Source of the DNA: Bacteroidota bacterium
GTDB taxonomy: Bacteria; Bacteroidota; Bacteroidia; Sphingobacteriales; Sphingobacteriaceae
Direction of reading: 5' to 3'
DNA: 64,000 nt
NCBI GenBank assembly: GCA_023427985.1
Contig: JAEYZM010000029.1
Coordinates: forward strand, 1-64,000
Shown here piece by piece: positions 1-7,993 of the stretch; position 1 is the first letter of the stretch; each line of letters opens with the position of its first letter. The translations under genes were made by a program, and so were the position numbers. A model generated the notes under the pieces. That model searched no databases and was not told the origin of the DNA. It saw only the letters and a program-made list of their open reading frames with translations.

Positions 1-197
1 AAAAAGCAGCTCCTAAAAAAGCAGCTCCTAAGAAAGCAGCTAAAAAAGCAGCTCCTAAGAAAACAGCTAAAAAAGCAGCTAAGAAAGCAGCTCCTAAAAA
101 GGCAGCTAAGAAAGCAGCTCCTAAGAAAAAAGCAGCTAAGAAAAAATCAGCGCCAAAGAAAGCAGCTAAACCTGCAGCGGCTCCTGATATGAAGTAA
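1..197 (+). CDS. C-terminal tail of a Lys/Ala/Pro-rich histone H1-like protein (5' partial)
   Basis: The reading frame starting at base 3 is open from the window edge to a TAA at 195-197 and gives 64 residues made almost only of Lys, Ala and Pro in repeating KKAAPKKAA-type units, ending AAPDMK. Such highly basic, disordered tails are known on bacterial histone H1-like proteins, HU variants and some topoisomerases, where they bind DNA non-specifically. The N-terminal part lies outside the window, so the folded domain, if any, cannot be named. The same type of tail ends topA at about 55790-55955. The DNA is a degenerate tandem repeat of AAA/GCA/GCT/CCT codons, prone to length change. A hairpin terminator follows at 248-289. 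Confidence 0.8.
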   Translation, partial: KAAPKKAAPKKAAKKAAPKKTAKKAAKKAAPKKAAKKAAPKKKAAKKKSAPKKAAKPAAAPDMK

Positions 198-247
198 TTG
201 CTGTATATGTAAAGTGTTAACAATTATTTAACACTTTATTAATCTTG

Positions 248-289
248 AAAATAGCTCCTAAGTAATTTTAGGGGCTATTTTTGTTTTTT
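248..289 (+). terminator. Rho-independent terminator of the histone-like gene
   Basis: Bases 248-261 pair with 268-281 over 14 bp with one G-U pair, a 6-nt loop lies between, and a T-rich run (282-289) follows. It sits between the KAAP-tail gene and ppk1, so the two are separate transcription units. Confidence 0.85.
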
Positions 290-323
290 GACTATATTAC
301 CTAAGAATTAGCAATTTCTTAAC

Positions 324-2387
324 ATGAAGAAGAAAATCAATAAGTCGCGACATTTTATTAATCGAGAGATTTCTTGGCTTTCTTTTAACGATAGGGTATT
401 ACAAGAAGCACATGACCCAACAGTTCCCTTGATTGAACGATTGAGATTCATGGGTATATTTTCAAATAATCTTGATGAATTTTTTAGAGTTCGTGTTGCT
501 AGTGTAAGCCGACTTTTAAAACTCGATAAAAAAGATAAAAACCTATTAGGTTACAATCCTTCTACTGTTTTAAAACAAATTAAATCGATTGTACTTCGAC
601 AACAAAGTAAATTTGAAAAATTATTCAACGATGTACTTGTAAAAGAACTGTCGGAAGAAAAGATTTTCATAATCGACAATACTCAATTAAATGTTTCTCG
701 TGGTTCTTATGTAAAACAATATTTTAAAGATAAAATATTGCCAAGTCTTGTTCCTATTATGATCGATAAAGACAAGCCTTTCCCGGAACTTAGAGATCGA
801 TCAATCTACCTATTCATTAAATTGTATAATGAAGAGAACCCACAAGATTATAAATATTCGATTATAGAAATTCAAACCGATTTACATTCGCGTTTTTTAG
901 TTTTACCAGAAACCAACCAATTGAAATATATTATTCTGCTGGATGATATTATTCGTTATTGCTTGGAAGACGTATATAAGATTTTCAATTACAAACAATT
1001 TGAGGCATACACTATTAAATTAACTCGTGATGCTGAGTTAGATTTTGATTTAAGTGATATGCAAATAAACATGGTTGAAGCTTTTAGCAAAAGTCTAAAA
1101 CAAAGAAAAAAAGGAAAGCCTGTACGTTTTGTTTTCGACCAAAAAATGCCAAAAGAAATGCTGATGTTTTTAAAACAGAAGCTAAGTCTTCATACCGATA
1201 ATTTAATACCAGGTGGGAGATATCATAATTTTAAAGATTTCATTAGCTTCCCCAATATAGGCGCTCCCAATCTACAATATTCGAAACAGAACCCCTTATC
1301 GCATCATAACTTCGAATACAGCAATAGTATTTTTGCCTGTATGCAAGAAGAAGATCAAATGGTGCATTTTCCTTATCAGAAATTCGATTACGTATTGCAG
1401 TTTTTGAGAGAAGCAGCTATCGATCCAAAAGTTGAAAGCATTCGAATTACATTATATCGTATTGCTCAAAATTCGATGGTGGGTAATGCATTGATTAATG
1501 CTGTGAGGAACGGGAAAAAGGTAGTTGTGGTTTTAGAACTCAAAGCACGTTTCGATGAGGAAAATAATATTTATTGGACAAAAAAATTCATGGAAGAGGG
1601 TGTAACTGTATTGCACAGCGTTCCCGAAATGAAAATTCATTCTAAAGTTTGTTTAGTAAGTAGACGAGAAAAAGGAAAACTTAACTATTATGCAAACATC
1701 GGCACAGGGAATTACAACGAAAAAACCGCAGGAATTTATGCCGATCATTCTTTGTTTACAGCAGACAAACGCATCACAAACGATTTAGTAAAGTTATTTG
1801 ATTATTTAGAAAAAGGTAAATTGCCGAATGAATTTAAGCACATACTTGCTTCGCCTTTTAATTTAAGAGAGCAAATAATAACGCTTATCAAGAAGGAAAT
1901 TCATAATGCGAAGAAGGGAGTGAAATCGGGAATTGTATTGAAAGTTAATAGTATTTCCGATGAGGAAATTATTCGCAATTTATACCATGCTTCTCAAGCG
2001 GGTGTAAAGGTCCGATTGATTGTTCGTGGTATTTGTTGCTTGGTTCCAGGTATTAAAGGCTTATCGGAAAATATTGAAGTCATAAGTATCATCGATAAAT
2101 ATTTGGAACATGCTAGAGTGTATTATTTTGCAAATGCAGGCAGAGCTAAAGTATACGTATCCTCAGCAGATATGATGTTACGGAATCTCGATTTGAGGGT
2201 GGAGCTAGCTTGTCCAATATATGACGAAAGTATAAAATTTCACCTTATGAACATTTTGGAACTTCAATGGCGCGATAATATAAAGGCGCGTATTATTGAT
2301 GCGGAACAGAACAATAAGTACATTAGTTTGAATACCAATCCACATAGATCACAATTTGAAACCTACCAATACTTAAAAGAAAATTAA
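324..2387 (+). CDS. ppk1: Polyphosphate kinase 1
   Basis: This 687-residue protein has the length and motifs of PPK1, which reversibly polymerises the gamma phosphate of ATP into inorganic polyphosphate. The N-terminal part carries the family opening NREISWLSFNDRVLQEA. The phospholipase D-like C-terminal half holds the phosphohistidine loop (MKIHSK, His near residue 439) followed by IGTGNYNEKTA, and the second conserved His near residue 596 (YLEHARVYYF). Start: the first ATG after the terminator; no SD site, as normal in Bacteroidota. The stop codon abuts the ATG of ppx (2388), so synthesis and breakdown of polyphosphate are encoded in one operon. Confidence 0.97.
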   Translation: MKKKINKSRHFINREISWLSFNDRVLQEAHDPTVPLIERLRFMGIFSNNLDEFFRVRVASVSRLLKLDKKDKNLLGYNPSTVLKQIKSIVLRQQSKFEKLFNDVLVKELSEEKIFIIDNTQLNVSRGSYVKQYFKDKILPSLVPIMIDKDKPFPELRDRSIYLFIKLYNEENPQDYKYSIIEIQTDLHSRFLVLPETNQLKYIILLDDIIRYCLEDVYKIFNYKQFEAYTIKLTRDAELDFDLSDMQINMVEAFSKSLKQRKKGKPVRFVFDQKMPKEMLMFLKQKLSLHTDNLIPGGRYHNFKDFISFPNIGAPNLQYSKQNPLSHHNFEYSNSIFACMQEEDQMVHFPYQKFDYVLQFLREAAIDPKVESIRITLYRIAQNSMVGNALINAVRNGKKVVVVLELKARFDEENNIYWTKKFMEEGVTVLHSVPEMKIHSKVCLVSRREKGKLNYYANIGTGNYNEKTAGIYADHSLFTADKRITNDLVKLFDYLEKGKLPNEFKHILASPFNLREQIITLIKKEIHNAKKGVKSGIVLKVNSISDEEIIRNLYHASQAGVKVRLIVRGICCLVPGIKGLSENIEVISIIDKYLEHARVYYFANAGRAKVYVSSADMMLRNLDLRVELACPIYDESIKFHLMNILELQWRDNIKARIIDAEQNNKYISLNTNPHRSQFETYQYLKEN

Positions 2388-3263
2388 ATGAGATTTGCCG
2401 CTATTGATATAGGATCTAACGCTGTCCGATTGCTCATCGCAAATATAGTAGAGTCGGAACAGGGCATACATTATAAAAAAGATACCTTGCTCAGAGTACC
2501 CTTACGTTTGGGTGACGATGCATTCATTCAAAATAAATTATCTGAAAAAAAAATCAAAGAACTTAGTCAGACGATGTTAGCCTTTAGAAACCTCATGGAT
2601 GTGTTTAAGGTAAAACATTACCTTGCCTATGCTACATCGGCAATGCGCGAAGCCAAAAATGGACAAGAGGTTATCAAACGAATTAAGAAAGAGGCCAATA
2701 TTAAAATCGAAATTATTACAGGAAATTTAGAAGCTCAAATGATTTATGCCTCACACATTGAGGAGACTTTAGACCCTAAGAAAAATTATGTATATGTCGA
2801 TGTAGGAGGGGGTAGCACCGAACTTTCTATTTTTGTCAAAAACAAGGTACAAGCATCACAGTCATTTAATATTGGTACCATCAGAATGCTCGATAATAAA
2901 GATACTGAGCAGGAGTGGGAGCGATTGAGGTTGTGGATTAAAGAACATACAAAAAACATAAGACCATTAATTGCAATTGGTACGGGCGGTAACATTAACA
3001 AATTACACCGTTTATCGGGTGAAAAAGATTCAAGTCCACTAACCTATAATCGAATTAAAAATTTATACAATTATTTAAATGGGTATTCACTCAAAGAACG
3101 CATTCAAGTCTTGGAATTAAACCAAGATCGAGCTGATGTGATTATTCCAGCCTCTGAAATTTATATGACCATTATGAAATGGGCCAACGCTAAAGTGATT
3201 TATGTACCTAAAGTTGGATTAGTGGATGGTATGATCGTTCATTTGATCGAAAAATATGTCTAA
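2388..3263 (+). CDS. ppx: Exopolyphosphatase / Ppx-GppA family phosphatase
   Basis: This 291-residue ASKHA-fold phosphatase carries the phosphate-1 loop AAIDIGSNAVRLLI at the N-terminus, the second loop YVDVGGGSTELSIF near residue 140 and an IGTGGNINKL loop near residue 200. Ppx hydrolyses terminal phosphates from polyphosphate and GppA acts on pppGpp. The short form lacks the C-terminal HD-like domain of long E. coli Ppx. The ATG directly follows the ppk1 TAA with zero spacing, implying translational coupling and favouring polyphosphate as substrate, though pppGpp hydrolysis cannot be excluded. Confidence 0.93.
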   Translation: MRFAAIDIGSNAVRLLIANIVESEQGIHYKKDTLLRVPLRLGDDAFIQNKLSEKKIKELSQTMLAFRNLMDVFKVKHYLAYATSAMREAKNGQEVIKRIKKEANIKIEIITGNLEAQMIYASHIEETLDPKKNYVYVDVGGGSTELSIFVKNKVQASQSFNIGTIRMLDNKDTEQEWERLRLWIKEHTKNIRPLIAIGTGGNINKLHRLSGEKDSSPLTYNRIKNLYNYLNGYSLKERIQVLELNQDRADVIIPASEIYMTIMKWANAKVIYVPKVGLVDGMIVHLIEKYV

Positions 3264-3268
3264 ATTTG
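3261..3268 (+). promoter_or_regulatory. Bacteroidota -7 element (TAAATTTG) upstream of the QueD-like gene
   Basis: TAAATTTG matches the TAnnTTTG -7 consensus and overlaps the ppx stop codon. No TTG lies at the usual 19-21 nt upstream, so it is a partial match. The predicted start of transcription is about 12-13 nt before the GTG at 3284. Confidence 0.5.
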
Positions 3269-3283
3269 CGGAAAATTATTTAA

Positions 3284-3712
3284 GTGATTAAAATTACTAA
3301 AATCTTCAATTTTGAAATGGCACATGCCATTCATAATTACGATGGGGCTTGCAAAAACATACATGGACATTCATACGAATTGCATGTAACTGTGAGTGAC
3401 TCGAGCTCAAGCGATCAAGCAATACCCGGACTAGGAATTATAATTGATTTTAAAGATCTAAAAAAGATTGTGAATTCTGCGGTTATTGATCAGTTGGATC
3501 ACCGCTTGGTATTGTCCAAAGAATATATTGCCGCTCATGCGAATTTAATGATTCCTGAACATACTATGGTTTGGGATTATGAGCCTACAGCCGAGAATAT
3601 CTTATTTTACATCAAGGAGGCAATCAAGAACCTTTTTCCTATAAATGTAAAATTATTGTCGCTGAAATTATACGAAACTAAGAGCTCTTATGCTGAGTGG
3701 AACAATTATTGA
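3284..3712 (+). CDS. queD: 6-pyruvoyltetrahydropterin / 6-carboxytetrahydropterin synthase family (QueD-like)
   Basis: This 142-residue T-fold protein shows the zinc-site pattern of the PTPS/QueD family: a His in FEMAHAIH, the catalytic Cys in GACKNIHGHSYEL with the HGH zinc ligands, then DHRLVL and PTAENI near residue 108, and a C-terminal LYET carrying the substrate-binding Glu. QueD makes 6-carboxy-5,6,7,8-tetrahydropterin for queuosine; other members act in biopterin synthesis, and no queC/queE neighbour is present to decide. Start is GTG at 3284, the only start in the open frame before the family N-terminus. A TAAATTTG promoter element precedes it. Confidence 0.88.
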   Translation: MIKITKIFNFEMAHAIHNYDGACKNIHGHSYELHVTVSDSSSSDQAIPGLGIIIDFKDLKKIVNSAVIDQLDHRLVLSKEYIAAHANLMIPEHTMVWDYEPTAENILFYIKEAIKNLFPINVKLLSLKLYETKSSYAEWNNY

Positions 3713-3718
3713 TACATT

Positions 3719-4537
3719 ATGAACATGAAAAGGCTGTTTTATTTACTTTTTGTTTTAGTTGCGTATGCTTCTTGTAATAAGGAAGAACTCAATGAAAATA
3801 TAAAGCCAAGTAATACGATGTATTTGGTTGATAAGGTATATGACTATAATAATAACCTGATAGCTGAATATATTTATGATGATTCAAATAAATTAATTCT
3901 AAGAAAAGATCGAGATACCGTTCATAGTAGATCTTCTGATTATGTATTTATTTACAAGAAAGAACAACTTGAACAAATTATATATCTGGACTATGACATG
4001 CCACAATTTAATCATGAAATACATCTAGAATATGACGCATCGGGAAAAATAATTTCTGATTTTACAACTAAGTCGGGAAAGGAAATCAATAATAATTATT
4101 ATACCTACGACAAGGACAATAGAATTGTTGCCATATATAAGGTAACACCAGAAAAACCATATTATCATTTTTATTACGACGATGCAGGTAATGTAAGAGA
4201 ATCGGTCTTAGTGATGGATGTTTCAAACGATCCCATGCATGGTGGAAAAGATACCATTCAGGTACATCGATTTTTTCGTTACGATAAAAAACCAAAAGCT
4301 AATTTTAGTTTAAACAATGTTTTCCAAGTAGAAATGTATCCATATTTTGGGACCGAAGCTACTTTAGAAAAAGCATTGTCGGCCAACAATATGATTGAAT
4401 TTGTTAATGCCACAACTTGGAATTATCGATATACAGAAGAAGGACTACCAGAAGAAATTGAAACCAAATGGAAAGATGTGACTATGCTTAGTCCATTGAT
4501 ACATCGAATTACATATAAAGAAGTAAAGGCCCCGTAG
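3719..4537 (+). CDS. Lipoprotein with YD-type repeats, function unknown
   Basis: The 272-residue product begins with a short basic and hydrophobic leader and a lipobox-like LVAYASC, so Cys19 is the probable lipidation site. The mature part has several imperfect repeats of the YD type (VYDYNNNLIAEYIYDDSN, LEYDASGKII, YTYDKDNRIVAIY, FYYDDAGNV), as in Bacteroidota cell-surface lipoproteins and, more distantly, Rhs shafts. Only about four repeats are present and no toxin domain follows. ATGs occur at 3719 and 3725; either gives the same signal peptide. The TAG stop (4535-4537) begins in the loop of the terminator hairpin. Confidence 0.7.
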   Translation: MNMKRLFYLLFVLVAYASCNKEELNENIKPSNTMYLVDKVYDYNNNLIAEYIYDDSNKLILRKDRDTVHSRSSDYVFIYKKEQLEQIIYLDYDMPQFNHEIHLEYDASGKIISDFTTKSGKEINNNYYTYDKDNRIVAIYKVTPEKPYYHFYYDDAGNVRESVLVMDVSNDPMHGGKDTIQVHRFFRYDKKPKANFSLNNVFQVEMYPYFGTEATLEKALSANNMIEFVNATTWNYRYTEEGLPEEIETKWKDVTMLSPLIHRITYKEVKAP

Positions 4538-4549
4538 GGCCTTTTTTTT
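4525..4549 (+). terminator. Rho-independent terminator containing the stop codon of the lipoprotein gene
   Basis: Bases 4525-4532 (AAAGGCCC) pair perfectly with 4537-4544, with a CGTA loop and a run of eight T (4542-4549). The TAG stop at 4535-4537 starts in the loop, so coding sequence and terminator overlap. It also separates this gene from convergent icd. Confidence 0.9.
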
Positions 4550-4550
4550 A

Positions 4551-5987
4551 TTATTGTCCTTGCCCTAATGAAAATGCTGCTTTACCATCAAACTCATACA
4601 GGTTTTCTGTTTTTATAACATCAATTTGTTCATCAACGGCTTTTTGTAAGATATTCAACAGCTCTTTGTTACTAAGCTTTTCGTTGTTTGTCGACTTAAA
4701 TCGGCATCTCCAATGATCGGTGATAAAAGTTTCTGGAAATCCTTCTGGCCATACTTTGATACCTCTATTGGTAATCATGCTTAATTCAATGTTCTTATCT
4801 TGGATTTTTTTCAGATGTGAAGCTAAATCATTTGCATCGTAACCATCCCAATGTACAAACACATCGACCCCAATCAGATCTTTTTTAGCTTTTTCTTTAC
4901 GTGTGTATTTAGGTAATTTGATTTTGCTTTCTTTTGCGAATTGTACTCCTTTTAAAGTTGATGGTTGTTTACCCAGATTTGAAATTACTGCATCGGCAAA
5001 TTCGGAAGTACTTAATTTTTTCTTGCTGATGCCATCTTTATAAACATCGGCAGTGTGTAATCCATCTTCTATGGTTTTCAACCAAGCATTTTGAATTTTT
5101 TCTGCATGCGCAGCCTCTCCAATATGATTCAACATCATCACAGTAGCCTGAATTAATCCGGATGGATTCGCAATATTTTTCCCAGCTATCATTGGCGCAG
5201 ATCCGTGGATTGCTTCGAACATAGCGCATTCTTCTCCAATATTTGCTGAGCCAGCGAGACCAACAGATCCTGTAATCTGTGCCGCAATATCGGAGATCAC
5301 ATCGCCATACAAATTCAAGGTCACAATAACATCGAACTGATCAGGACTATCGGCTAGCAATGCAGCTCCAATGTCTATGATGTAATGATCGTTTTTTATA
5401 TCTGGATATTCTGCAGCAATTTCATCGAATACTTTATGAAACAATCCATCGGTTTGTTTCATGATATTGTCCTTGCTAAAACACGATACTTTTTTTCTGC
5501 CATACAATCGTGCATACTCAAACGCATATCGAATAATTTTCTCACATCCAGGTCTGCTAATTAATTTTAAGCATTGCACCACTTCATCTGTTTGCTGATG
5601 TTCAATTCCCGCATATAAATCCTCTTCATTTTCTCGGATGATTACCACATCCATTTTCGGGTGTTTCGTTTCTATATACGGTGCATAACTGGTGCAAGGT
5701 CTAACATTTGAATACAACCCTAAAAATTTACGAGTACTTACATTTAAGCTTTTATATCCTCCACCTTGAGGAGTTGTAATTGGAGCTTTCAAGAATACTT
5801 TATTGTTTCTAATGATGTCCCAAGATTCTTTTGCGATTCCCGATGTATTGCCATTTAGATACATTTTTTCTCCAATTTCAATTTCATCGTAAGCAAGTTG
5901 AACACCCGAAGCATTTAAGATTCTTAATGTGGCATCCATGATTTCTGGACCTATGCCATCTCCTTTAGCAATTGTGATTCTTTTCAT
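4551..5987 (-). CDS. icd: NADP-dependent isocitrate dehydrogenase, long Thermus/Rickettsia-like form
   Basis: This 478-residue enzyme oxidatively decarboxylates isocitrate to 2-oxoglutarate in the TCA cycle. The dehydrogenase domain (about residues 1-330) has GDGIGPEIM at the N-terminus, the substrate loop STRKFLGLYSNVRPC near residue 85, IIRENEEDLYAGIEHQ near residue 118, and EAIHGSAPMIAGKNIANPSG near residue 260. A further C-terminal region of about 130 residues (from DLIGVDVFVHWDGYDA onward) is typical of the long form found in Thermus, alphaproteobacteria and Bacteroidota and absent from E. coli Icd. ATG at 5985-5987. It converges on the lipoprotein gene, 13 bp apart. Confidence 0.93.
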   Translation of the reverse strand: MKRITIAKGDGIGPEIMDATLRILNASGVQLAYDEIEIGEKMYLNGNTSGIAKESWDIIRNNKVFLKAPITTPQGGGYKSLNVSTRKFLGLYSNVRPCTSYAPYIETKHPKMDVVIIRENEEDLYAGIEHQQTDEVVQCLKLISRPGCEKIIRYAFEYARLYGRKKVSCFSKDNIMKQTDGLFHKVFDEIAAEYPDIKNDHYIIDIGAALLADSPDQFDVIVTLNLYGDVISDIAAQITGSVGLAGSANIGEECAMFEAIHGSAPMIAGKNIANPSGLIQATVMMLNHIGEAAHAEKIQNAWLKTIEDGLHTADVYKDGISKKKLSTSEFADAVISNLGKQPSTLKGVQFAKESKIKLPKYTRKEKAKKDLIGVDVFVHWDGYDANDLASHLKKIQDKNIELSMITNRGIKVWPEGFPETFITDHWRCRFKSTNNEKLSNKELLNILQKAVDEQIDVIKTENLYEFDGKAAFSLGQGQ

Positions 5988-6086
5988 TGTCGATTTTTTT
6001 TACAAATAACATAAAAATGATTCATTATGTTTTATTTATGTTATATATATTATATATAAATAAAATTTATCTTAAAAATCGGGACA

Positions 6087-6111
6087 TAAAAAAAGCCCGC
6101 GTCTGCGGGCT
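6087..6111 (-). terminator. Terminator of the tRNA-Ser gene
   Basis: On the minus strand AGCCCGC (6111-6105) and GCGGGCT (6100-6094) form a perfect 7-bp GC-rich stem with a 4-nt loop followed by at least six T (complement of 6088-6093). It lies 5 nt beyond the tRNA CCA end. Confidence 0.9.
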
Positions 6112-6116
6112 ATTGT

Positions 6117-6204
<88 letters not shown>

Positions 6205-6296
6205 GGGGGCAAAAGTACAAAAAGAGATATATCTACCAAATATTTTTTTAAAAATATTCTAATAGTGTTGAGTAAGAGATGTATAGATTCTGGTGC

Positions 6297-6335
6297 TCAT
6301 ATGTTCGAGGGTTCGAATGCTCGTATGTTCGAAAG
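6297..6335. repeat. TTCG-type intergenic repeat cluster
   Basis: The stretch contains repeated ATGTTCG, GGTTCGA and TCGTATGTTCG units at 6-10 nt spacing. The reverse complement of 9207-9237 is built from the same units (GTTCGTAGGTTCGGGGTTCGTATGTTCG-like), so this is a dispersed repeat type rather than chance. It lies in the 257-nt gap between tRNA-Ser and the small HMA-like gene. Nothing else is recognisable in that gap. Confidence 0.6.
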
Positions 6336-6435
6336 GAAAAGCTACTAGAAGGGATGATGTAAGTTTCAAAATACTACAACTAATTAATCTTATGTAACAT
6401 TTGTGTTTTGCATTTTATTATCATTCAAACCTAGC

Positions 6436-6443
6436 TATATTTG
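6436..6443 (+). promoter_or_regulatory. Bacteroidota -7 element (TATATTTG) of the small gene/MFS operon
   Basis: TATATTTG matches TAnnTTTG and lies 18 nt before the ATG at 6462. A TTTG at 6407-6410 is 25 nt upstream, slightly far for a -33 box. It shows that the TTG at 6441, inside the element, is not the translation start. Confidence 0.6.
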
Positions 6444-6461
6444 CGCATCCAATCATTTCTT

Positions 6462-6716
6462 ATGATTCATGATATTCCCACTAGTGAAAATATAGATCTC
6501 GATCGAATTTTCATTTTTAAAACCGACATCGACACGCACGATGCTTACAATAAATTATCAAACTTTTTAAATAGCATTGAAGACGTTGTTCGTTGGAACC
6601 TCGACATGCAAGATTGTGATCATGTATTACGAATCGAAACGAAAGAGCTTTCAATTCAATTCTATTTAGAAAGTATTAATAAATTAAACATACTCTGTGA
6701 AGAGTTACCCGATTAA
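6462..6716 (+). CDS. Small HMA-like (ferredoxin-fold) protein without the CxxC metal motif
   Basis: The ATG at 6462 gives an 84-residue acidic cytosolic protein; an upstream TTG in the same frame falls inside the promoter element and is rejected. The sequence (IFIFKTDIDT, then VVRWNLDMQDCDHVLRIET, ending CEELPD) has the beta-alpha-beta rhythm of heavy-metal-associated domains, but the metal loop CxxC is absent. It ends 3 nt before the MFS gene at 6720, so the two are probably co-transcribed and functionally linked. I know no assigned function. The HMA-like assignment is by pattern only. Confidence 0.65.
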   Translation: MIHDIPTSENIDLDRIFIFKTDIDTHDAYNKLSNFLNSIEDVVRWNLDMQDCDHVLRIETKELSIQFYLESINKLNILCEELPD

Positions 6717-6719
6717 TCG

Positions 6720-7961
6720 ATGCAAAATTTAAACGATGCGAGTCCAGTAAAAAAATTTACAGGATATGAAAAATTTGTAATAGCTATTCTAGCATTTACC
6801 GTTTTTACTGTTGTTCTTGATTTTATGGTGCTAGCACCATTGGGTGCTCAATTAATTCGATTAATGAATATTAGTCCAGCACAATTTGGATTAGTGGTTT
6901 CGGCTTACGCATTTAGTGCAGGAGCATCAGGTTTATTAGCCGCAGGCTTCGCAGATCGCTTTGATAGAAAAAAATTATTACTCTTTTTCTATTCTGGCTT
7001 TATCATTGGAACACTTTTATGTGCATTAGCAAATTCCTATCATTTATTATTATTTGCTAGAATTTTTACAGGCCTTTTTGGAGGGGTAATTTCTTCCATC
7101 TCTTTCGCAATAATTACGGATTTGTTCGAAGTAGAGAAACGAGGAAGAGTCATGGGTTTTGTACAAATGTCATTTGGTGTTAGTCAAGTTTTAGGTATAC
7201 CAATTGGATTGTATTTAGCACACCTTTACGATTGGCATGCTCCTTTTTTTGCTATCGTAATATTATCGATCTTAATCTTCTTTGTCATATACAAATGGAT
7301 GAAACCTGTGAACGAACATTTAAAAGTTCAAAACGACAAAAATGCATTCGTTCATATGTATCATACCTTGAGCAATAAAGATTACATTAAAGGATTCACA
7401 GCTATGGCATTAATTTCTATCGGTGGCTTTTTACTCATGCCCTTATCGAGTGCCTATTTGGTAAATAATATACAAATTTCTGAAGCACAACTTCCCATAT
7501 TATTTATGTTCGCTGGTGTTGCTTCATTGATAACAGGTCCATTAGTTGGTAGATGGGCCGATGTGTACGGGAAATTAAGACTATTTACAATAGGTAGTTT
7601 AATTACAATAATAATGGTTGCAATCTACACCAATATGAATCCTTGGCCTTTATACATTGTTACCCTAATCAATGCCTTATTGTTTGTTGGTGTTTCATCT
7701 AGAATGATTTCTGGCTCAGCCCTAATTACACAATTGCCAGAACTTAAAGATCGTGGCGCATTTATGGGAGTGAATTCCTCATTACAACAAATATCAGGAG
7801 GGCTAGGCAGTCTTATTGCTGGATTAATAGTTATTAAAAATGCCGATGGTACCCTAGAGCATTTTAATTACCTCGGATATTTAACAATACTAATGTTAAT
7901 TATTTGTATGTATATGATGCGAATGATACAAAATATTATTGCTAAAAGAAGTAACAAATAA
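6720..7961 (+). CDS. MFS transporter (DHA1-like), 12 TM
   Basis: The 413-residue protein shows about 12 hydrophobic segments and the MFS loop 2-3 signature AAGFADRFDRKKLLLFFY near residue 75, with a second, weaker copy VGRWADVYGKLRLF in the other half. It belongs to the drug:H+ antiporter-like or sugar-efflux branch, with substrate not predictable. It starts 3 nt after the small HMA-like gene, suggesting an operon and perhaps a regulatory or accessory role for the small protein. Confidence 0.9.
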   Translation: MQNLNDASPVKKFTGYEKFVIAILAFTVFTVVLDFMVLAPLGAQLIRLMNISPAQFGLVVSAYAFSAGASGLLAAGFADRFDRKKLLLFFYSGFIIGTLLCALANSYHLLLFARIFTGLFGGVISSISFAIITDLFEVEKRGRVMGFVQMSFGVSQVLGIPIGLYLAHLYDWHAPFFAIVILSILIFFVIYKWMKPVNEHLKVQNDKNAFVHMYHTLSNKDYIKGFTAMALISIGGFLLMPLSSAYLVNNIQISEAQLPILFMFAGVASLITGPLVGRWADVYGKLRLFTIGSLITIIMVAIYTNMNPWPLYIVTLINALLFVGVSSRMISGSALITQLPELKDRGAFMGVNSSLQQISGGLGSLIAGLIVIKNADGTLEHFNYLGYLTILMLIICMYMMRMIQNIIAKRSNK

Positions 7962-7993
7962 GGGTTTCGAAATTATTTGTTGTCAGAATTTAT

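Noticed and set aside
3..194. Regular repeats at the window start as a CRISPR or satellite array
   Set aside because: The repeat unit is in frame, encodes Lys/Ala/Pro, and has no unique spacers; it is coding low complexity.
3719..4537. YD-repeat lipoprotein as an Rhs/polymorphic toxin
   Set aside because: It is short, has about four repeats, no core-closing motif and no C-terminal toxin or immunity gene.
6207..6461. Possible small RNA gene in the gap after tRNA-Ser
   Set aside because: Only the TTCG repeats and the -7 element of the next gene are visible; no terminator or conserved fold could be supported.
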